Of a DNA stretch of 64,000 nt, positions 35,495 through 43,821 are shown in pieces (position 1 is the first letter of the stretch; each line of letters begins with the position of its first letter). The position numbers were made by a program, and so were the translations under genes. The notes below the pieces were generated by a model. That model did not search any database and was not told where the DNA came from. It saw nothing but the letters and a program-made list of their open reading frames with translations. Source of the DNA: Nocardioides renjunii (lineage in GTDB: Bacteria; Actinomycetota; Actinomycetes; Propionibacteriales; Nocardioidaceae); the NCBI RefSeq assembly GCF_034661175.1, contig NZ_CP141058.1:496001-560000 (forward strand), in the 5' to 3' direction.

Positions 35495-36429
35495 CCGCAG
35501 CCCCCGTCCTCGCGTCCACCCGCGAGGAGCTCTCAGCCCTGCTCGACGGCGCCCGCAGGTCCGGCGGACGCGTCGCGTTCGTGCCGACGATGGGTGCCCT
35601 CCACGAGGGCCACGCCAGCCTGATGCGTGCCGCGCGCGCAGCGACGGACGGTCCGCTCGTCGTGAGCATCTTCGTCAACCCGATGCAGTTCGCCCCGACG
35701 GAGGACCTCGACCGCTACCCCCGCACGCTCGACGCGGACCTCGAGGTCTGCGCGGCCGAGGGCGTCGACGTGGTCTTCGCGCCGGGCGTCGAGGAGATGT
35801 ACCCCGGCGGGTTCAGCCACGACTCCGTCCGCGACGGCGTCACCGTCGCGCCGGGGTCGGTCGCCACGATCCTCGACGGCGCCTCCCGGCCGGGTCACTT
35901 CGACGGCGTCCTGACCGTCGTCGCCAAGCTCTTCGGCCTGGTCCGCCCCGACGTCGCGGTCTTCGGTCAGAAGGACTACCAGCAGCTCGTCCTGATCCGG
36001 CGGATGGTCCGCGACCTGTGCCTGGGCATCGACGTCGTCGGAGCGGAGACGGTGCGGGAGCCCGACGGACTGGCCCTCTCGAGCCGCAACCGCTACCTCG
36101 ACGCCGACCAACGGCGGACCGCGCTGGCCCTGAGCCGGGCGCTGCGGGCCGCGCAGGAGCGGGCGGCGTACGGCGTGCCCGCGGCGCGCTGGGCCGCGAT
36201 GGCGGTGCTCAAGGCCGAGCCGGGGCTGCAGCTCGACTACCTCGCCCTCACCGGGCCCGACCTCGGCGAGCCGCCGGAGACCGGCGAGGGCCGGGTCCTG
36301 GTGGCGGCGCGGGTCGGCACCACCCGGCTGATCGACAACGTGCCGGTCGTCTTCGACCGCGCCACCCCTGACCTCATGACGGCGGGGACCGCGCCTGCGG
36401 CCTCGACCACCAGTGAAAGGAGCAGCTGA
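35491..36429 (+). CDS. panC: Pantoate--beta-alanine ligase
   Basis: About 312 residues. [15 protein letters not shown] holds the HIGH-type ATP motif, [10 protein letters not shown] is the pantoate/ATP contact loop and LSSRNRYLD the KMSKS-like motif. It forms pantothenate from pantoate and beta-alanine. It overlaps the DUF2520 gene and panD by start/stop codons, so the pan enzymes are made together. A short Ala/Ser/Thr tail follows the catalytic part. Confidence 0.97.
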   Translation: MTAAPVLASTREELSALLDGARRSGGRVAFVPTMGALHEGHASLMRAARAATDGPLVVSIFVNPMQFAPTEDLDRYPRTLDADLEVCAAEGVDVVFAPGVEEMYPGGFSHDSVRDGVTVAPGSVATILDGASRPGHFDGVLTVVAKLFGLVRPDVAVFGQKDYQQLVLIRRMVRDLCLGIDVVGAETVREPDGLALSSRNRYLDADQRRTALALSRALRAAQERAAYGVPAARWAAMAVLKAEPGLQLDYLALTGPDLGEPPETGEGRVLVAARVGTTRLIDNVPVVFDRATPDLMTAGTAPAASTTSERSS

Positions 36430-36857
36430 TGCTGCGCACCATGATGACCTCGAAGATCCACCGGGCGACAGTGACGCAGGCCGACCTGCACTACGTCGGG
36501 TCGGTGACGGTCGACGAGGACCTGCTCGACGCCGCCGACCTGCTGCCCGGTGAGCTGGTCCACATCGTCGACGTCACCAACGGCGCCCGGCTCGAGACCT
36601 ACACGATCGCCGGCGAGCGCGGCTCGGGCGTCATCGGCATCAACGGCGCCGCGGCCCGGCTCGTGCACCCCGGCGACACGGTCATCCTCATCGGCTACGG
36701 CCAGATGGAGACCGCCGACGCCAAGGAGCACCAGCCGCACGTGGTGTTCGTCGACGGGGACAACAAGGTCCTGGCGACCGGCTACGACCCGGCCGAGACC
36801 TTCGGCGACGCAACGCTGAGCCGCGGCGACCTGCTGGCGCCCCGGCCCACTCGCTAG
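36429..36857 (+). CDS. panD: Aspartate 1-decarboxylase
   Basis: About 142 residues. The self-cleavage site lies in [17 protein letters not shown], where Gly-Ser is processed to the pyruvoyl group, and [15 protein letters not shown] follows. It makes beta-alanine for panC. The ATG overlaps the panC stop by one base. It is slightly longer than the E. coli enzyme at the C-terminus. Confidence 0.97.
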   Translation: MLRTMMTSKIHRATVTQADLHYVGSVTVDEDLLDAADLLPGELVHIVDVTNGARLETYTIAGERGSGVIGINGAAARLVHPGDTVILIGYGQMETADAKEHQPHVVFVDGDNKVLATGYDPAETFGDATLSRGDLLAPRPTR

Positions 36858-36860
36858 CCT
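36855..36860 (+). promoter_or_regulatory. -10 box (TAGCCT), leaderless promoter of nadB
   Basis: TAGCCT overlaps the panD stop and is followed by six bases and ATG at 36867, so the nad genes can be expressed apart from the pan genes. Confidence 0.5.
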
Positions 36861-36866
36861 GCACGG

Positions 36867-38597
36867 ATGACTGCTCACCGGCCGGTCCCGGGCCGCCTCC
36901 GCGCGCCCGCCCCCGGCTGGACCATCCGCGCCGACGTCGTGGTGGTGGGGTCCGGGATCGCCGGCCTCACCGCCGCGCTGCGCGTGCACGCGGCCGATCC
37001 GTCGCTGCGGCTGCTCGTCGTCACCAAGGACGTCCTCGCCGCCGGGTCGACCCAGTGGGCGCAGGGCGGCATCGCCGCGGCGCTCGGCCCCGAGGACACC
37101 CCGGAGCAGCACGAGCGCGACACGCTCGTCGCCGGCGCGGGGGCGTGCGACCCCGAGGCCGTCCGGGTCCTGGTGACCGAGGGCCCCGCGGCGGTGCACG
37201 AGCTGATCGCGCTCGGCACCCGCTTCGACCACCACCCCGACGGCGAGCTGTCGCTGACCCGCGAGGGCGGCCACCACCGTGACCGGATCGCCCACGCTGG
37301 CGGGGACGCGACCGGTGCGGAGATCCAGCGGGCGCTGATCGCCGCCGTCGAGCGCGCGCCCGAGATCGAGGTCGTGCAGCACGCGCTGGCCGTCGACCTG
37401 CTCCTCGCCGCCGACGGCGGTGTCGCCGGGCTGACGCTCCACGTGCTCGGCGAGGGCCAGCGCGACGGCGTGGGCGCCGTGCACTGCCGCGCCGTGGTGC
37501 TCGCCTCGGGCGGGCTGGGCCAGGTGTTCAGCCAGTCCACCAACCCCAGCGTCTCGACCGGTGACGGGATGGCGCTCGCCCTGCGCGCGGGCGCGCGGGT
37601 CCGCGACCTCGAGTTCGTGCAGTTCCACCCGACCGTCATGTGGCTGGGACCCGACTCGCAGGGCCAGCAGCCGCTGATCTCCGAGGCCGTCCGCGGCGAG
37701 GGTGCCTTCCTGGTCGACGCCGAGGGCCGGCGCTTCATGCAGGGGCAGCACGAGCTCGCCGACCTCGCGCCCCGCGACGTGGTGGCCAAGGCCATCACCC
37801 GCCGGATGATCGAGACCGGGCAGCCCCACGTGTGGCTCGACGCCCGCCACCTCGGGCTGCCCGCGAGCGCAGCGAGCCACCCCGGTGATCGAGCAGGCGG
37901 TGAGGAACGAGCCGCCGTATCGAGGTTCTGGGCCCGCCGGTTCCCCACCATCCTCCGCGTCTGCCGCGAGCACGGGGTCGACCCGGTCACGCAGCTCATC
38001 CCCGTCGCACCGGCCCAGCACTACGCCTCCGGCGGCGTCGCCACCGACCTGTGGGGACGTACGACCGTGCCCGGGCTCTACGCGACCGGCGAGGTCGCCT
38101 GCTCCGGCGTCCACGGCGCCAACCGGCTGGCGTCCAACTCGCTCCTCGAGGGGCTGGTCTTCTCCCGCCGGATCGCCGACGTCCTTCCGGCCGAGCTCCG
38201 CGGCTGGGCCGAGCCCGCCGAGGACGACCGGCGCGAGGGGCTGGTCTCGGGGGAGCGGCGCCGAGTGATGCAGGACCTGATGACCCACCGGGTGGGTGTC
38301 CTCCGGCACGCCGACGGCCTCTCCGACGCCCTCGACGTCCTCGGCACGCTCGACCCGGGCGACGCCGTCGTCGACCCCGCGGCCTGGGAGACGACCAACC
38401 TGCTGACCATCAGCACCGCGCTGGCCGCGGCGGCTGCGCTGCGCACGGAGACCCGCGGCTCGCACTGGCGCGAGGACCACCCCGAGCGCGACGACACGAG
38501 GGCCGGCCACGTCGACTCCTGGCTCGACGCGGACGGCACGGTGCGGGTGGAGTGGACCTACGCCCCCTCCACCGACCCCACGGAGGTCGTCGCATGA
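36867..38597 (+). CDS. nadB: L-aspartate oxidase (with REP-like in-frame insert)
   Basis: About 576 residues. The FAD fingerprint VVVVGSGIAGLTAAL, the STQWAQGGIAAAL segment, HRDRIAHAGGDATGAEI, LEFVQFHPTVMW, and ASGGVATDLWGRTTVPGLYATGEV identify NadB, which oxidises aspartate to iminoaspartate for quinolinate and NAD. Between WLDARHLG and FWARRFPTI about 23 extra residues appear (near 330-355), coded by a palindromic, repeat-like sequence. They look like a tolerated insertion in the capping domain. nadA is not in this window; nadC and coaX follow. Confidence 0.95.
   Translation: MTAHRPVPGRLRAPAPGWTIRADVVVVGSGIAGLTAALRVHAADPSLRLLVVTKDVLAAGSTQWAQGGIAAALGPEDTPEQHERDTLVAGAGACDPEAVRVLVTEGPAAVHELIALGTRFDHHPDGELSLTREGGHHRDRIAHAGGDATGAEIQRALIAAVERAPEIEVVQHALAVDLLLAADGGVAGLTLHVLGEGQRDGVGAVHCRAVVLASGGLGQVFSQSTNPSVSTGDGMALALRAGARVRDLEFVQFHPTVMWLGPDSQGQQPLISEAVRGEGAFLVDAEGRRFMQGQHELADLAPRDVVAKAITRRMIETGQPHVWLDARHLGLPASAASHPGDRAGGEERAAVSRFWARRFPTILRVCREHGVDPVTQLIPVAPAQHYASGGVATDLWGRTTVPGLYATGEVACSGVHGANRLASNSLLEGLVFSRRIADVLPAELRGWAEPAEDDRREGLVSGERRRVMQDLMTHRVGVLRHADGLSDALDVLGTLDPGDAVVDPAAWETTNLLTISTALAAAAALRTETRGSHWREDHPERDDTRAGHVDSWLDADGTVRVEWTYAPSTDPTEVVA
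37858..37929 (+). repeat. REP-like palindromic insert inside nadB
   Basis: The segment with gcgagcgcagcgagcc, ggtgatcgagcaggcgg and gaggaacgagccgcc contains GGCGG-N11-CCGCC. It resembles the intergenic cgaggaacgag-type repeats I recall from Nocardioides genomes. It keeps the nadB frame, adding about 23 residues. Confidence 0.55.
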
Positions 38598-38662
38598 CCA
38601 CCCCACGACGTTCTTCTCCTCCGCTCCGCTCCTCCGAACAACGCCGCAGGGACCCCGCATGA
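38594..38662 (+). other. Possible 22-codon linker ORF between nadB and nadC
   Basis: ATGA at the nadB end opens a frame that closes exactly in the ATGA of nadC, passing through a pyrimidine-rich stretch (tcttctcctccgctccgctcc). The product is basic and Ser/Pro/Arg-rich. It looks more like a small insertion that separated two once-overlapping genes than a real protein, but it could carry ribosomes from nadB to nadC. Confidence 0.25.
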
Positions 38663-39579
38663 CGAGACCCAGCGACGTGCCGCAGGAGCTGCGCGACGAG
38701 CTCACCGCCACCGGGCTCGACCTCGACCACGTGTGGGACGTGCTCCGGCGGGCGCTGTCCGAGGACCTCCCCGACCACCGCGCGGACGACCCGACCAGCT
38801 CCTCGACCATCCCGCCCGACGCCCGCGGCGAGGCCGTCTTCGCCGCCCGGGAGCCGGGGGTCGTGGCCGGCCTCGGCGTCGCCGCCGTCGCCTTCGTCAT
38901 GGTCGGCGCGGACGCGACGATCAGCGACCGCCTGCCCGACGGCACCCGCGTCGAGCGCGGCGACGTCGTGATGCGGGTCGCCGGGCTCACCCAGCGCCTG
39001 CTGGTCGCCGAGCGCACCGCCCTCAACCTCGCCTGCCACCTCTCCGGCATCGCCAGTGCCACGGCGCGCTGGGTGGAGGCGCTCGACGGCTCGCCGACGC
39101 GGGTGCTCGACACCCGCAAGACGCTGCCCGGCCTGCGCGCCCTGCAGAAGTACGCCGTGCGCTGCGGCGGCGGCGTCAACCACCGCACCAGCCTGCAGGA
39201 CATGGCGATGGTCAAGGACAACCACGTCATCGCGGCCGGTGGTGCGCTCCCCGCGCTCGAGGCCATCCGGGGGCGGCACCCGGGGCTGCCGGTCGAGGTC
39301 GAGGTCACGACGCTCGACCAGCTCGAGGAGCTGCTCGCGCTGCCCGGGCCGCCGGAGCGGATCCTGCTCGACAACATGTCGGACGAGCTGATGACAGAGG
39401 CGGTCCGTCGTACGGCCGGGCGGGTGCCGCTCGAGGCCAGCGGCGGGATCACCCTCGAGCGCGCCGGCCGGATCGGCGCCACCGGGGTCGACTTCGTGTC
39501 CGTCGGTGCCCTGACGCACTCGGTCGTCGTGTTCGACATCGGGATGGACCTGGTCGACGGGCCGGGGACGAGCGCATGA
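38659..39579 (+). CDS. nadC: Quinolinate phosphoribosyltransferase (decarboxylating)
   Basis: About 306 residues. LNLACHLSGIASATARWVEAL, VLDTRKTLPGLRALQKYAV, the HRTSLQDMAMVKDNHV segment and LLDNMSDELM are NadC signatures. It joins quinolinate and PRPP to give nicotinate mononucleotide. It is 61 bases from nadB, with no clear separate promoter, and overlaps coaX (ATGA). Confidence 0.96.
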   Translation: MTRPSDVPQELRDELTATGLDLDHVWDVLRRALSEDLPDHRADDPTSSSTIPPDARGEAVFAAREPGVVAGLGVAAVAFVMVGADATISDRLPDGTRVERGDVVMRVAGLTQRLLVAERTALNLACHLSGIASATARWVEALDGSPTRVLDTRKTLPGLRALQKYAVRCGGGVNHRTSLQDMAMVKDNHVIAAGGALPALEAIRGRHPGLPVEVEVTTLDQLEELLALPGPPERILLDNMSDELMTEAVRRTAGRVPLEASGGITLERAGRIGATGVDFVSVGALTHSVVVFDIGMDLVDGPGTSA

Positions 39580-40346
39580 CACTGCTCGCCGCCGACATCC
39601 GCAACACCCACACGTTCGTCGGGCTGCTCGACGGCGACGAGGTCACCGCCCACTGGCGCGTGGCCACCGACGAGCGGCGCACCGCCGACGAGTGGTCGAT
39701 GCTGCTCACGGGGTTGCTCGGCGAGCGTGCCGACGAGGTGGAGGGCATCGCCGTCTGCGCGACCGTGCCGGCCGTCCTGCACGAGTGGCGCGAGATGCTC
39801 GAACGCCATTTCGGTGACGTCACCGCCATCGTCGTCGAGCCGGGGGTCCGCACCGGCATCCCGGTCCTCATGGACAACCCCCGCGAGGTCGGTGCCGACC
39901 GGATCGTCAATTCCCTGGCCGCCGCAGCACTTCACGGGGGACCCGCGATCGTCGTCGACCTCGGCACCGCCACGACGTTCGACGTCGTCAATGCCAAGGG
40001 CCAGTACGTCGGCGGCGCCATCTGCCCCGGCATCGAGATCTCGCTCGAGGCGCTCGGGCGCCGTGGCGCGCAGCTGCGCACGGTCGAGCTGGCCCGTCCG
40101 CGCTCGGTGATCGCCAAGAACACCGTGGAGGCGTTGCAGAGCGGGATGGTGTTCGGCGTCGCCGCCCAGGTCGAGGGGCTCGTCGCGCGGATGATCGCCG
40201 AGCTCGGCGAGCCCGCCGAGAATGTCAGCGTGATTTCGACCGGGCATTTGGCGCCGTTGCTCACCGACGATTGTGGGTGTTTCACGATTCATTCACCGTG
40301 GCTCACCCTGCAGGGATTGCGACTGGTCTTCGAACGCAATTCCTGA
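39576..40346 (+). CDS. coaX: Type III pantothenate kinase
   Basis: About 256 residues. LLAADIRNTHTFVGLL is the phosphate-1 loop of the ASKHA fold (Arg replaces the usual Gly at the second position), with VGADRIVNSLAA, VVDLGTATTFDVVNAKGQYVGGAI and ISTGHLAPLL following. It phosphorylates pantothenate in CoA synthesis, without the acetyl-CoA feedback known for type I. It overlaps nadC. The last 150 or so bases are visibly AT-richer than the rest and run into the lsr2 control region; the stop lies inside a palindrome. Confidence 0.94.
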   Translation: MTLLAADIRNTHTFVGLLDGDEVTAHWRVATDERRTADEWSMLLTGLLGERADEVEGIAVCATVPAVLHEWREMLERHFGDVTAIVVEPGVRTGIPVLMDNPREVGADRIVNSLAAAALHGGPAIVVDLGTATTFDVVNAKGQYVGGAICPGIEISLEALGRRGAQLRTVELARPRSVIAKNTVEALQSGMVFGVAAQVEGLVARMIAELGEPAENVSVISTGHLAPLLTDDCGCFTIHSPWLTLQGLRLVFERNS

Positions 40347-40396
40347 ATTGCGTCGTCAAGAATTCCCTGACTCCTTTTGTGCAATTCCTGAGTTGC
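40336..40396. promoter_or_regulatory. Paired palindromes in the lsr2 upstream region
   Basis: GCAATTCCTGAATTGC (40336-40351) is a perfect 7-bp inverted repeat with a two-base centre. A second copy with one change, GCAATTCCTGAGTTGC, lies at 40381-40396, 45 bases on. A weaker AATTCCCTGA lies between. The surrounding DNA is unusually AT-rich. They are candidate operators or Lsr2 nucleation sites for autoregulation. Confidence 0.6.
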
Positions 40397-40442
40397 TGCC
40401 ACACTGCTTTCGCCCTGTCGCAGGAAAGCAAAGGAATCCGCA

Positions 40443-40775
40443 ATGGCACAAAAGGTCAACATCGTCCTGGTCGACGACCTCGACGGCACCGAGGCCACCG
40501 AGACCGTCACCTTCGGCCTCGACGGGACGACCTACGAGATCGACCTCAACGACGCCAACGCCGCTGCCCTGCGCGAGGCGCTGAGCGGCTACGTCGGTCA
40601 CGCCCGCAAGGTCGCCGGCGGGTCCCGCCGCACCCGCCGGTCCACCAACGGCGCGTCCTCCTCGGGCTCCAACACCAAGGACGTCCGTGAGTGGGCCAAG
40701 GAGCAGGGGATGGAGGTCTCCGAGCGCGGCCGCATCTCCGCCGACGTGCAGCAGGCCTACGACGCCGCCCACTGA
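40443..40775 (+). CDS. lsr2: Lsr2 nucleoid-associated protein
   Basis: About 110 residues. An N-terminal oligomerisation domain (MAQKVNIVLVDDLDGTEATETVTFGLDG) and a C-terminal DNA-binding domain with DVREWAKEQGMEVSERGRIS, where RGR is the AT-hook-like minor-groove motif. Lsr2 is the H-NS counterpart of actinobacteria and silences AT-rich, often foreign, DNA. AAAGGAA precedes the ATG. Its own upstream region is the most AT-rich stretch noticed in the window, as expected for self-binding. Confidence 0.97.
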   Translation: MAQKVNIVLVDDLDGTEATETVTFGLDGTTYEIDLNDANAAALREALSGYVGHARKVAGGSRRTRRSTNGASSSGSNTKDVREWAKEQGMEVSERGRISADVQQAYDAAH

Positions 40776-40798
40776 CCGCCGCCGCGCGCGAGGCGGCT

Positions 40799-40812
40799 CA
40801 CCGGTCCCGGTG
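40799..40812. terminator. Short hairpin between lsr2 and the sulfonate ABC operon
   Basis: CACCGG-TC-CCGGTG in the 45-base gap between convergent genes; a weak bidirectional terminator. Confidence 0.3.
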
Positions 40813-40820
40813 GGCTGCCC

Positions 40821-41615
40821 TCACGCGACGTCGGCGTAGATGGCGCGACGCACGTCCGCCGTCAGGTCGGTGTACTCCGGGAGCGAGCGGATCTCCTCCA
40901 CCGGCACGCTCTCCCCGTCGCGGCCGAACCGGGCCGGGGCGTCGAAGACGATCCGCCCCGGTCGGGGGCTCATCACGAGGACCCGGGACCCCAGGTAGAC
41001 CGCCTCGTCCACGCTGTGGGTGATGAACAGGACGGTCTTGCCGGTGTCGCGCCAGATCTGGAGGAGCTCCCCCTGGAGGCGCTCGCGGGTCAGCGCGTCG
41101 AGGGCGCCGAACGGCTCGTCCATCAGCACGATGTCGGGGTCGCCGGCGAGCACGCGCGCGATCTGGCAGCGTTGCTGCATGCCGCCGGAGAGCTCGTACG
41201 GGCGGTGGTCGGCGAAGGCGTCGAGCCCCACCATCTCCAGGTAGCGGTCGGCGCGAGCGCGTCGCTCGGCCGCCGGCACCCGCTGGAAGCGGGGGCCCAC
41301 CTCGACGTTGCGGCGCACGCTCAGCCACGGGAAGAGGGTCGGCTGCTGGAAGACGACACCGCGGTCGTGCCCCGGGCCCCGGACGGGCTCGCCCGAGACC
41401 GTCACCGAGCCGCTGCTCGGCTCGGTGAAGCCGGCGAGGATCCGCAGCAGGGTCGTCTTGCCGCACCCGGAGGGTCCCGCGAGGGTGACGAACTCGCCGG
41501 GAGCGATGTCGAGGGTGGTGGCCGCCAGGGCGGGGATCGACTCCCCGCCGACGTCGAAGCTCTTCGCGACCCCGTCGAGCACGATGGCGCGGCCGTGCCC
41601 CGTACGGGCGGTCAC
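40821..41615 (-). CDS. Sulfonate/taurine-type ABC transporter ATPase (SsuB/TauB-like)
   Basis: About 264 residues. Walker A GPSGCGKTT, Q-loop VVFQQPTLFPW, signature LSGGMQQRCQIARVL, Walker B IVLMDEPFGALD and H-loop ITHSVDEA. It belongs to the nitrate/sulfonate/taurine importer group. The GTG at 41615 overlaps the stop of the binding-protein gene; the longer frame upstream is antisense noise. Transport of an alkanesulfonate or taurine is inferred from the three-gene set. Confidence 0.9.
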   Translation of the reverse strand: MTARTGHGRAIVLDGVAKSFDVGGESIPALAATTLDIAPGEFVTLAGPSGCGKTTLLRILAGFTEPSSGSVTVSGEPVRGPGHDRGVVFQQPTLFPWLSVRRNVEVGPRFQRVPAAERRARADRYLEMVGLDAFADHRPYELSGGMQQRCQIARVLAGDPDIVLMDEPFGALDALTRERLQGELLQIWRDTGKTVLFITHSVDEAVYLGSRVLVMSPRPGRIVFDAPARFGRDGESVPVEEIRSLPEYTDLTADVRRAIYADVA

Positions 41616-42682
41616 GGCGTCACCGACGCGGCGGGGCCGGCATCGACGTGCGAGGCGTAGTCCTGCGTGCTCCCCACCGCCTCGATGCCACCCTGCTCCA
41701 GCAGGAAGGACGCCGTGGTGTGCAGGTCCTCGGCCAGCTTGCCGCCGAGGTAGTCCGGTCCGGCCTGGGTCGCGGCGTCGAGGAAGGTGAGTCCCTCGAA
41801 CTGGGGGAGGACGTCCTCGGGGTCGATGCCGAGCACGACGGCGACCGACTCGGCCGCGGTCTCCGGGTCGTCCTGGATCATCGTGACGGCGTGGTCCTGT
41901 GCCTTCGCCCACTGCTCCATGAACGCGGCGTTGTCCGCGGCGAACGCGGCGTCGACGGTGCCCACGTCGAAGGTGGGTCGGCCCGCCTCGGCGGTGTCGG
42001 CGCTGGACAGGATGCGGGTGCCGCCGTCCTCGATCAGCTGGCTCTGCGTGGGGTCCCAGACCCAGGCGGCGTCGATCTGGTCGCCCTGCCAGGCGCCGGC
42101 CATCTTCTCCGGGTCGAGGTTGATCACCTTGACGTCCTTGTCGGGGTCGAGGCCCTCCTCGATCAGGGCCTGCAGGAGCGAGTAGTGCGCGGTGCTGCTG
42201 AACGGCACCGCGATGGTGCCGCCTCGCAGGCCCGTCAGGTCCGTGACGGCGGGGTCCTTGACGACGAGGGACTCGGCGTCGCCGATCACGTCGTGGATCC
42301 AGACCACGTCGATGTCGACGTCGGCGTTGGTCGGCGCGGACGAGGCGATGGTCGCCGGCGAGGATCCCATCAGGCCGAGGTCGACCTCACCGGCGCCGTA
42401 GTAGCCCACGACGTCGCCGCCCGAGGCCGCCTGGACCCAGGTGATGGTGGCGTTGGGCATGCAGGCCTCGAGCAGGCCGAGGTCCTTGACCACGACGTCG
42501 CCGTTGGGGATCGCCTGCCAGGCGATCCTCGCCGTCGTCTCGACCGACTCGTCGGGCGTCCACGGGCACGCGGAGTCCTCGGGGGCGGTGGTGCTCGAGC
42601 GGCCGGCCTCGACGCAGCCGGTGAGGCCGAGGGCGAGGGCGGCTGCGGTGGCGGCCGTGGCGAGGGTGCGGAAGGGGTGCAT
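41612..42682 (-). CDS. Taurine/sulfonate-type substrate-binding lipoprotein (TauA-like)
   Basis: About 356 residues. A signal peptide ends in the lipobox LGLTGC. The periplasmic-binding fold has RIAWQAIPNGDVVVKDLGLLE, GAGEVDLGLMGSSPATIA and AWQGDQIDAAWVWDP, typical of TauA/SsuA proteins. It delivers substrate to the permease encoded upstream. An AGGAG ribosome-binding site lies five bases before the ATG. Exact ligand is unknown. Confidence 0.9.
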   Translation of the reverse strand: MHPFRTLATAATAAALALGLTGCVEAGRSSTTAPEDSACPWTPDESVETTARIAWQAIPNGDVVVKDLGLLEACMPNATITWVQAASGGDVVGYYGAGEVDLGLMGSSPATIASSAPTNADVDIDVVWIHDVIGDAESLVVKDPAVTDLTGLRGGTIAVPFSSTAHYSLLQALIEEGLDPDKDVKVINLDPEKMAGAWQGDQIDAAWVWDPTQSQLIEDGGTRILSSADTAEAGRPTFDVGTVDAAFAADNAAFMEQWAKAQDHAVTMIQDDPETAAESVAVVLGIDPEDVLPQFEGLTFLDAATQAGPDYLGGKLAEDLHTTASFLLEQGGIEAVGSTQDYASHVDAGPAASVTP

Positions 42683-42725
42683 CAGTGCTCCTGGTTGTCA
42701 GCGGGGTGAGGGGTGGGTAGGTGGA

Positions 42726-43607
42726 TCAGGCCTTGCCGCGCCACGGCACGAGGGCCCGTTCGAGCGACTTGAGGCCCAGGTCGAGCACGATGGCGGCGAG
42801 GCCGATCACGAAGATGCAGGCGACGACGAGGTCGCTGCGCAGCTGCTCGCCGGCGAGGTAGGCCAGGCCGCCGATCCCGGGGATGCCGTTGGCGATCTCG
42901 GCGGCCACGACGGTGGTCCACGCGAACCCGGTCGCCACCCGGATGCCGGTCAGGACGTCGGGCAGCGTGGACGGCAGCACGACGGCCCACACGGTCTGGG
43001 CACGACGGGCGCCCAGGCTGAGCGCGGCGTTGACCTGGTCCTCGCGCACGCCGCGGACGCTGGCCATCGTCGCCATCGTGATCGGCGGGAACGCGGCGAG
43101 GAACAGCAGCCACACCTTGGAGGTGTCGCCGATCCCGAACCACACGATGAGCAGGCCGATGTAGGCGAGGGGCGGGAGCGAGCGCAGGAAGTTGAGGTAG
43201 GGCTCCAGCAGGGTGCCGAGGAACGTCGTGCCCATCACCAGGCCGAGCGGCACGCCGACCAGGATGCCCCCGCCGACGCCGGCGGCGATGCGCTGGAGGC
43301 TCGCGACCAGGTGCTCCCACAGGTAGTAGTTCTGCTCGCCCCGCACGATGCGGTCCGATCCCGCGCTCACCGGGTGGTCGGAGTTGGCGCGGACGAAGGC
43401 GTCCCACACGTCGCCGGGCGAGGGCAGGAACAGGGGCCGGACCAGGCCGGCCCGGGTGACCACCCACCACGTCGCCAGCAGCACGACGAAGGTGGTGACG
43501 TGCAGCGCCGTACGACGTGCGCGTGTGCGTCGCGCGCCACGGCGGCGGGTGTCGGCGACGTCGCGGTCACGCGGTGTCGCGCGCTGCAGGGTCGGGGTGA
43601 GGCTCAT
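42726..43607 (-). CDS. Sulfonate/taurine-type ABC transporter permease (TauC/SsuC-like)
   Basis: About 293 residues, six membrane helices after a basic N-terminus. The coupling motif DQVNAALSLGARRAQTVWAVVLPSTLP and GGLAYLAGEQLRSDLV fit the family. It is the first gene of the operon (permease, binding protein, ATPase). AAGGA stands six bases before the ATG at 43607. A motif shared with the Met transporter lies about 45 bases upstream. The operon sits between lsr2 and clpC, which are usually close together in actinobacteria. Confidence 0.9.
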   Translation of the reverse strand: MSLTPTLQRATPRDRDVADTRRRGARRTRARRTALHVTTFVVLLATWWVVTRAGLVRPLFLPSPGDVWDAFVRANSDHPVSAGSDRIVRGEQNYYLWEHLVASLQRIAAGVGGGILVGVPLGLVMGTTFLGTLLEPYLNFLRSLPPLAYIGLLIVWFGIGDTSKVWLLFLAAFPPITMATMASVRGVREDQVNAALSLGARRAQTVWAVVLPSTLPDVLTGIRVATGFAWTTVVAAEIANGIPGIGGLAYLAGEQLRSDLVVACIFVIGLAAIVLDLGLKSLERALVPWRGKA

Positions 43608-43652
43608 CGGACGTCCTTCGGGTGGTGGAGCAACAGCCCGAGAGCATAACCA

Positions 43653-43672
43653 TACTGACTTACTACACTTTA
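43653..43672 (-). promoter_or_regulatory. Candidate sulfur-regulon operator upstream of the sulfonate ABC operon
   Basis: Read on the plus strand it is TACTGACTTACTACACTTTA, matching TAGTGACTTAGTTGAGTTA at 31686. It sits 46 bases before the permease start on the minus strand, where a TATGCT -10-like box is also seen. Confidence 0.5.
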
Positions 43673-43692
43673 GGTGCCCACCCCTCGGCCCC

Positions 43693-43709
43693 GTTCGCTG
43701 TGAGCGGAC
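43693..43709 (+). promoter_or_regulatory. ClgR-like operator upstream of clpC
   Basis: GTTCGC-TGTGA-GCGGAC, matching the lon element at 7852 in both half-sites and in the central TGA. It lies just before the SigR-like promoter. Confidence 0.6.
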
Positions 43710-43726
43710 GCTCTGGTGACTGGGGT

Positions 43727-43754
43727 GGGAACACGTAGGCTGATGGCGGGCGTT
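43727..43754 (+). promoter_or_regulatory. SigR/SigH-like promoter of clpC
   Basis: GGGAACA at 43727-43733 and CGTT at 43751-43754. The GGAAY to GTT distance is the same as before lon. clpC is a known SigR/SigH target in Streptomyces and mycobacteria. Confidence 0.55.
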
Positions 43755-43821
43755 GAGCCCAGTGTTCGCGTTCCCGCTCCGGCGGGAGGCAGGCGGACCA
43801 CGCAGACGTAGAGGAGCGCAC

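Noticed and set aside
36237..40292. Minus-strand open frame of 1351 codons across panC-panD-nadB-nadC-coaX
   Set aside because: All five genes on the plus strand are firmly identified; the frame has no start signal and no domain.
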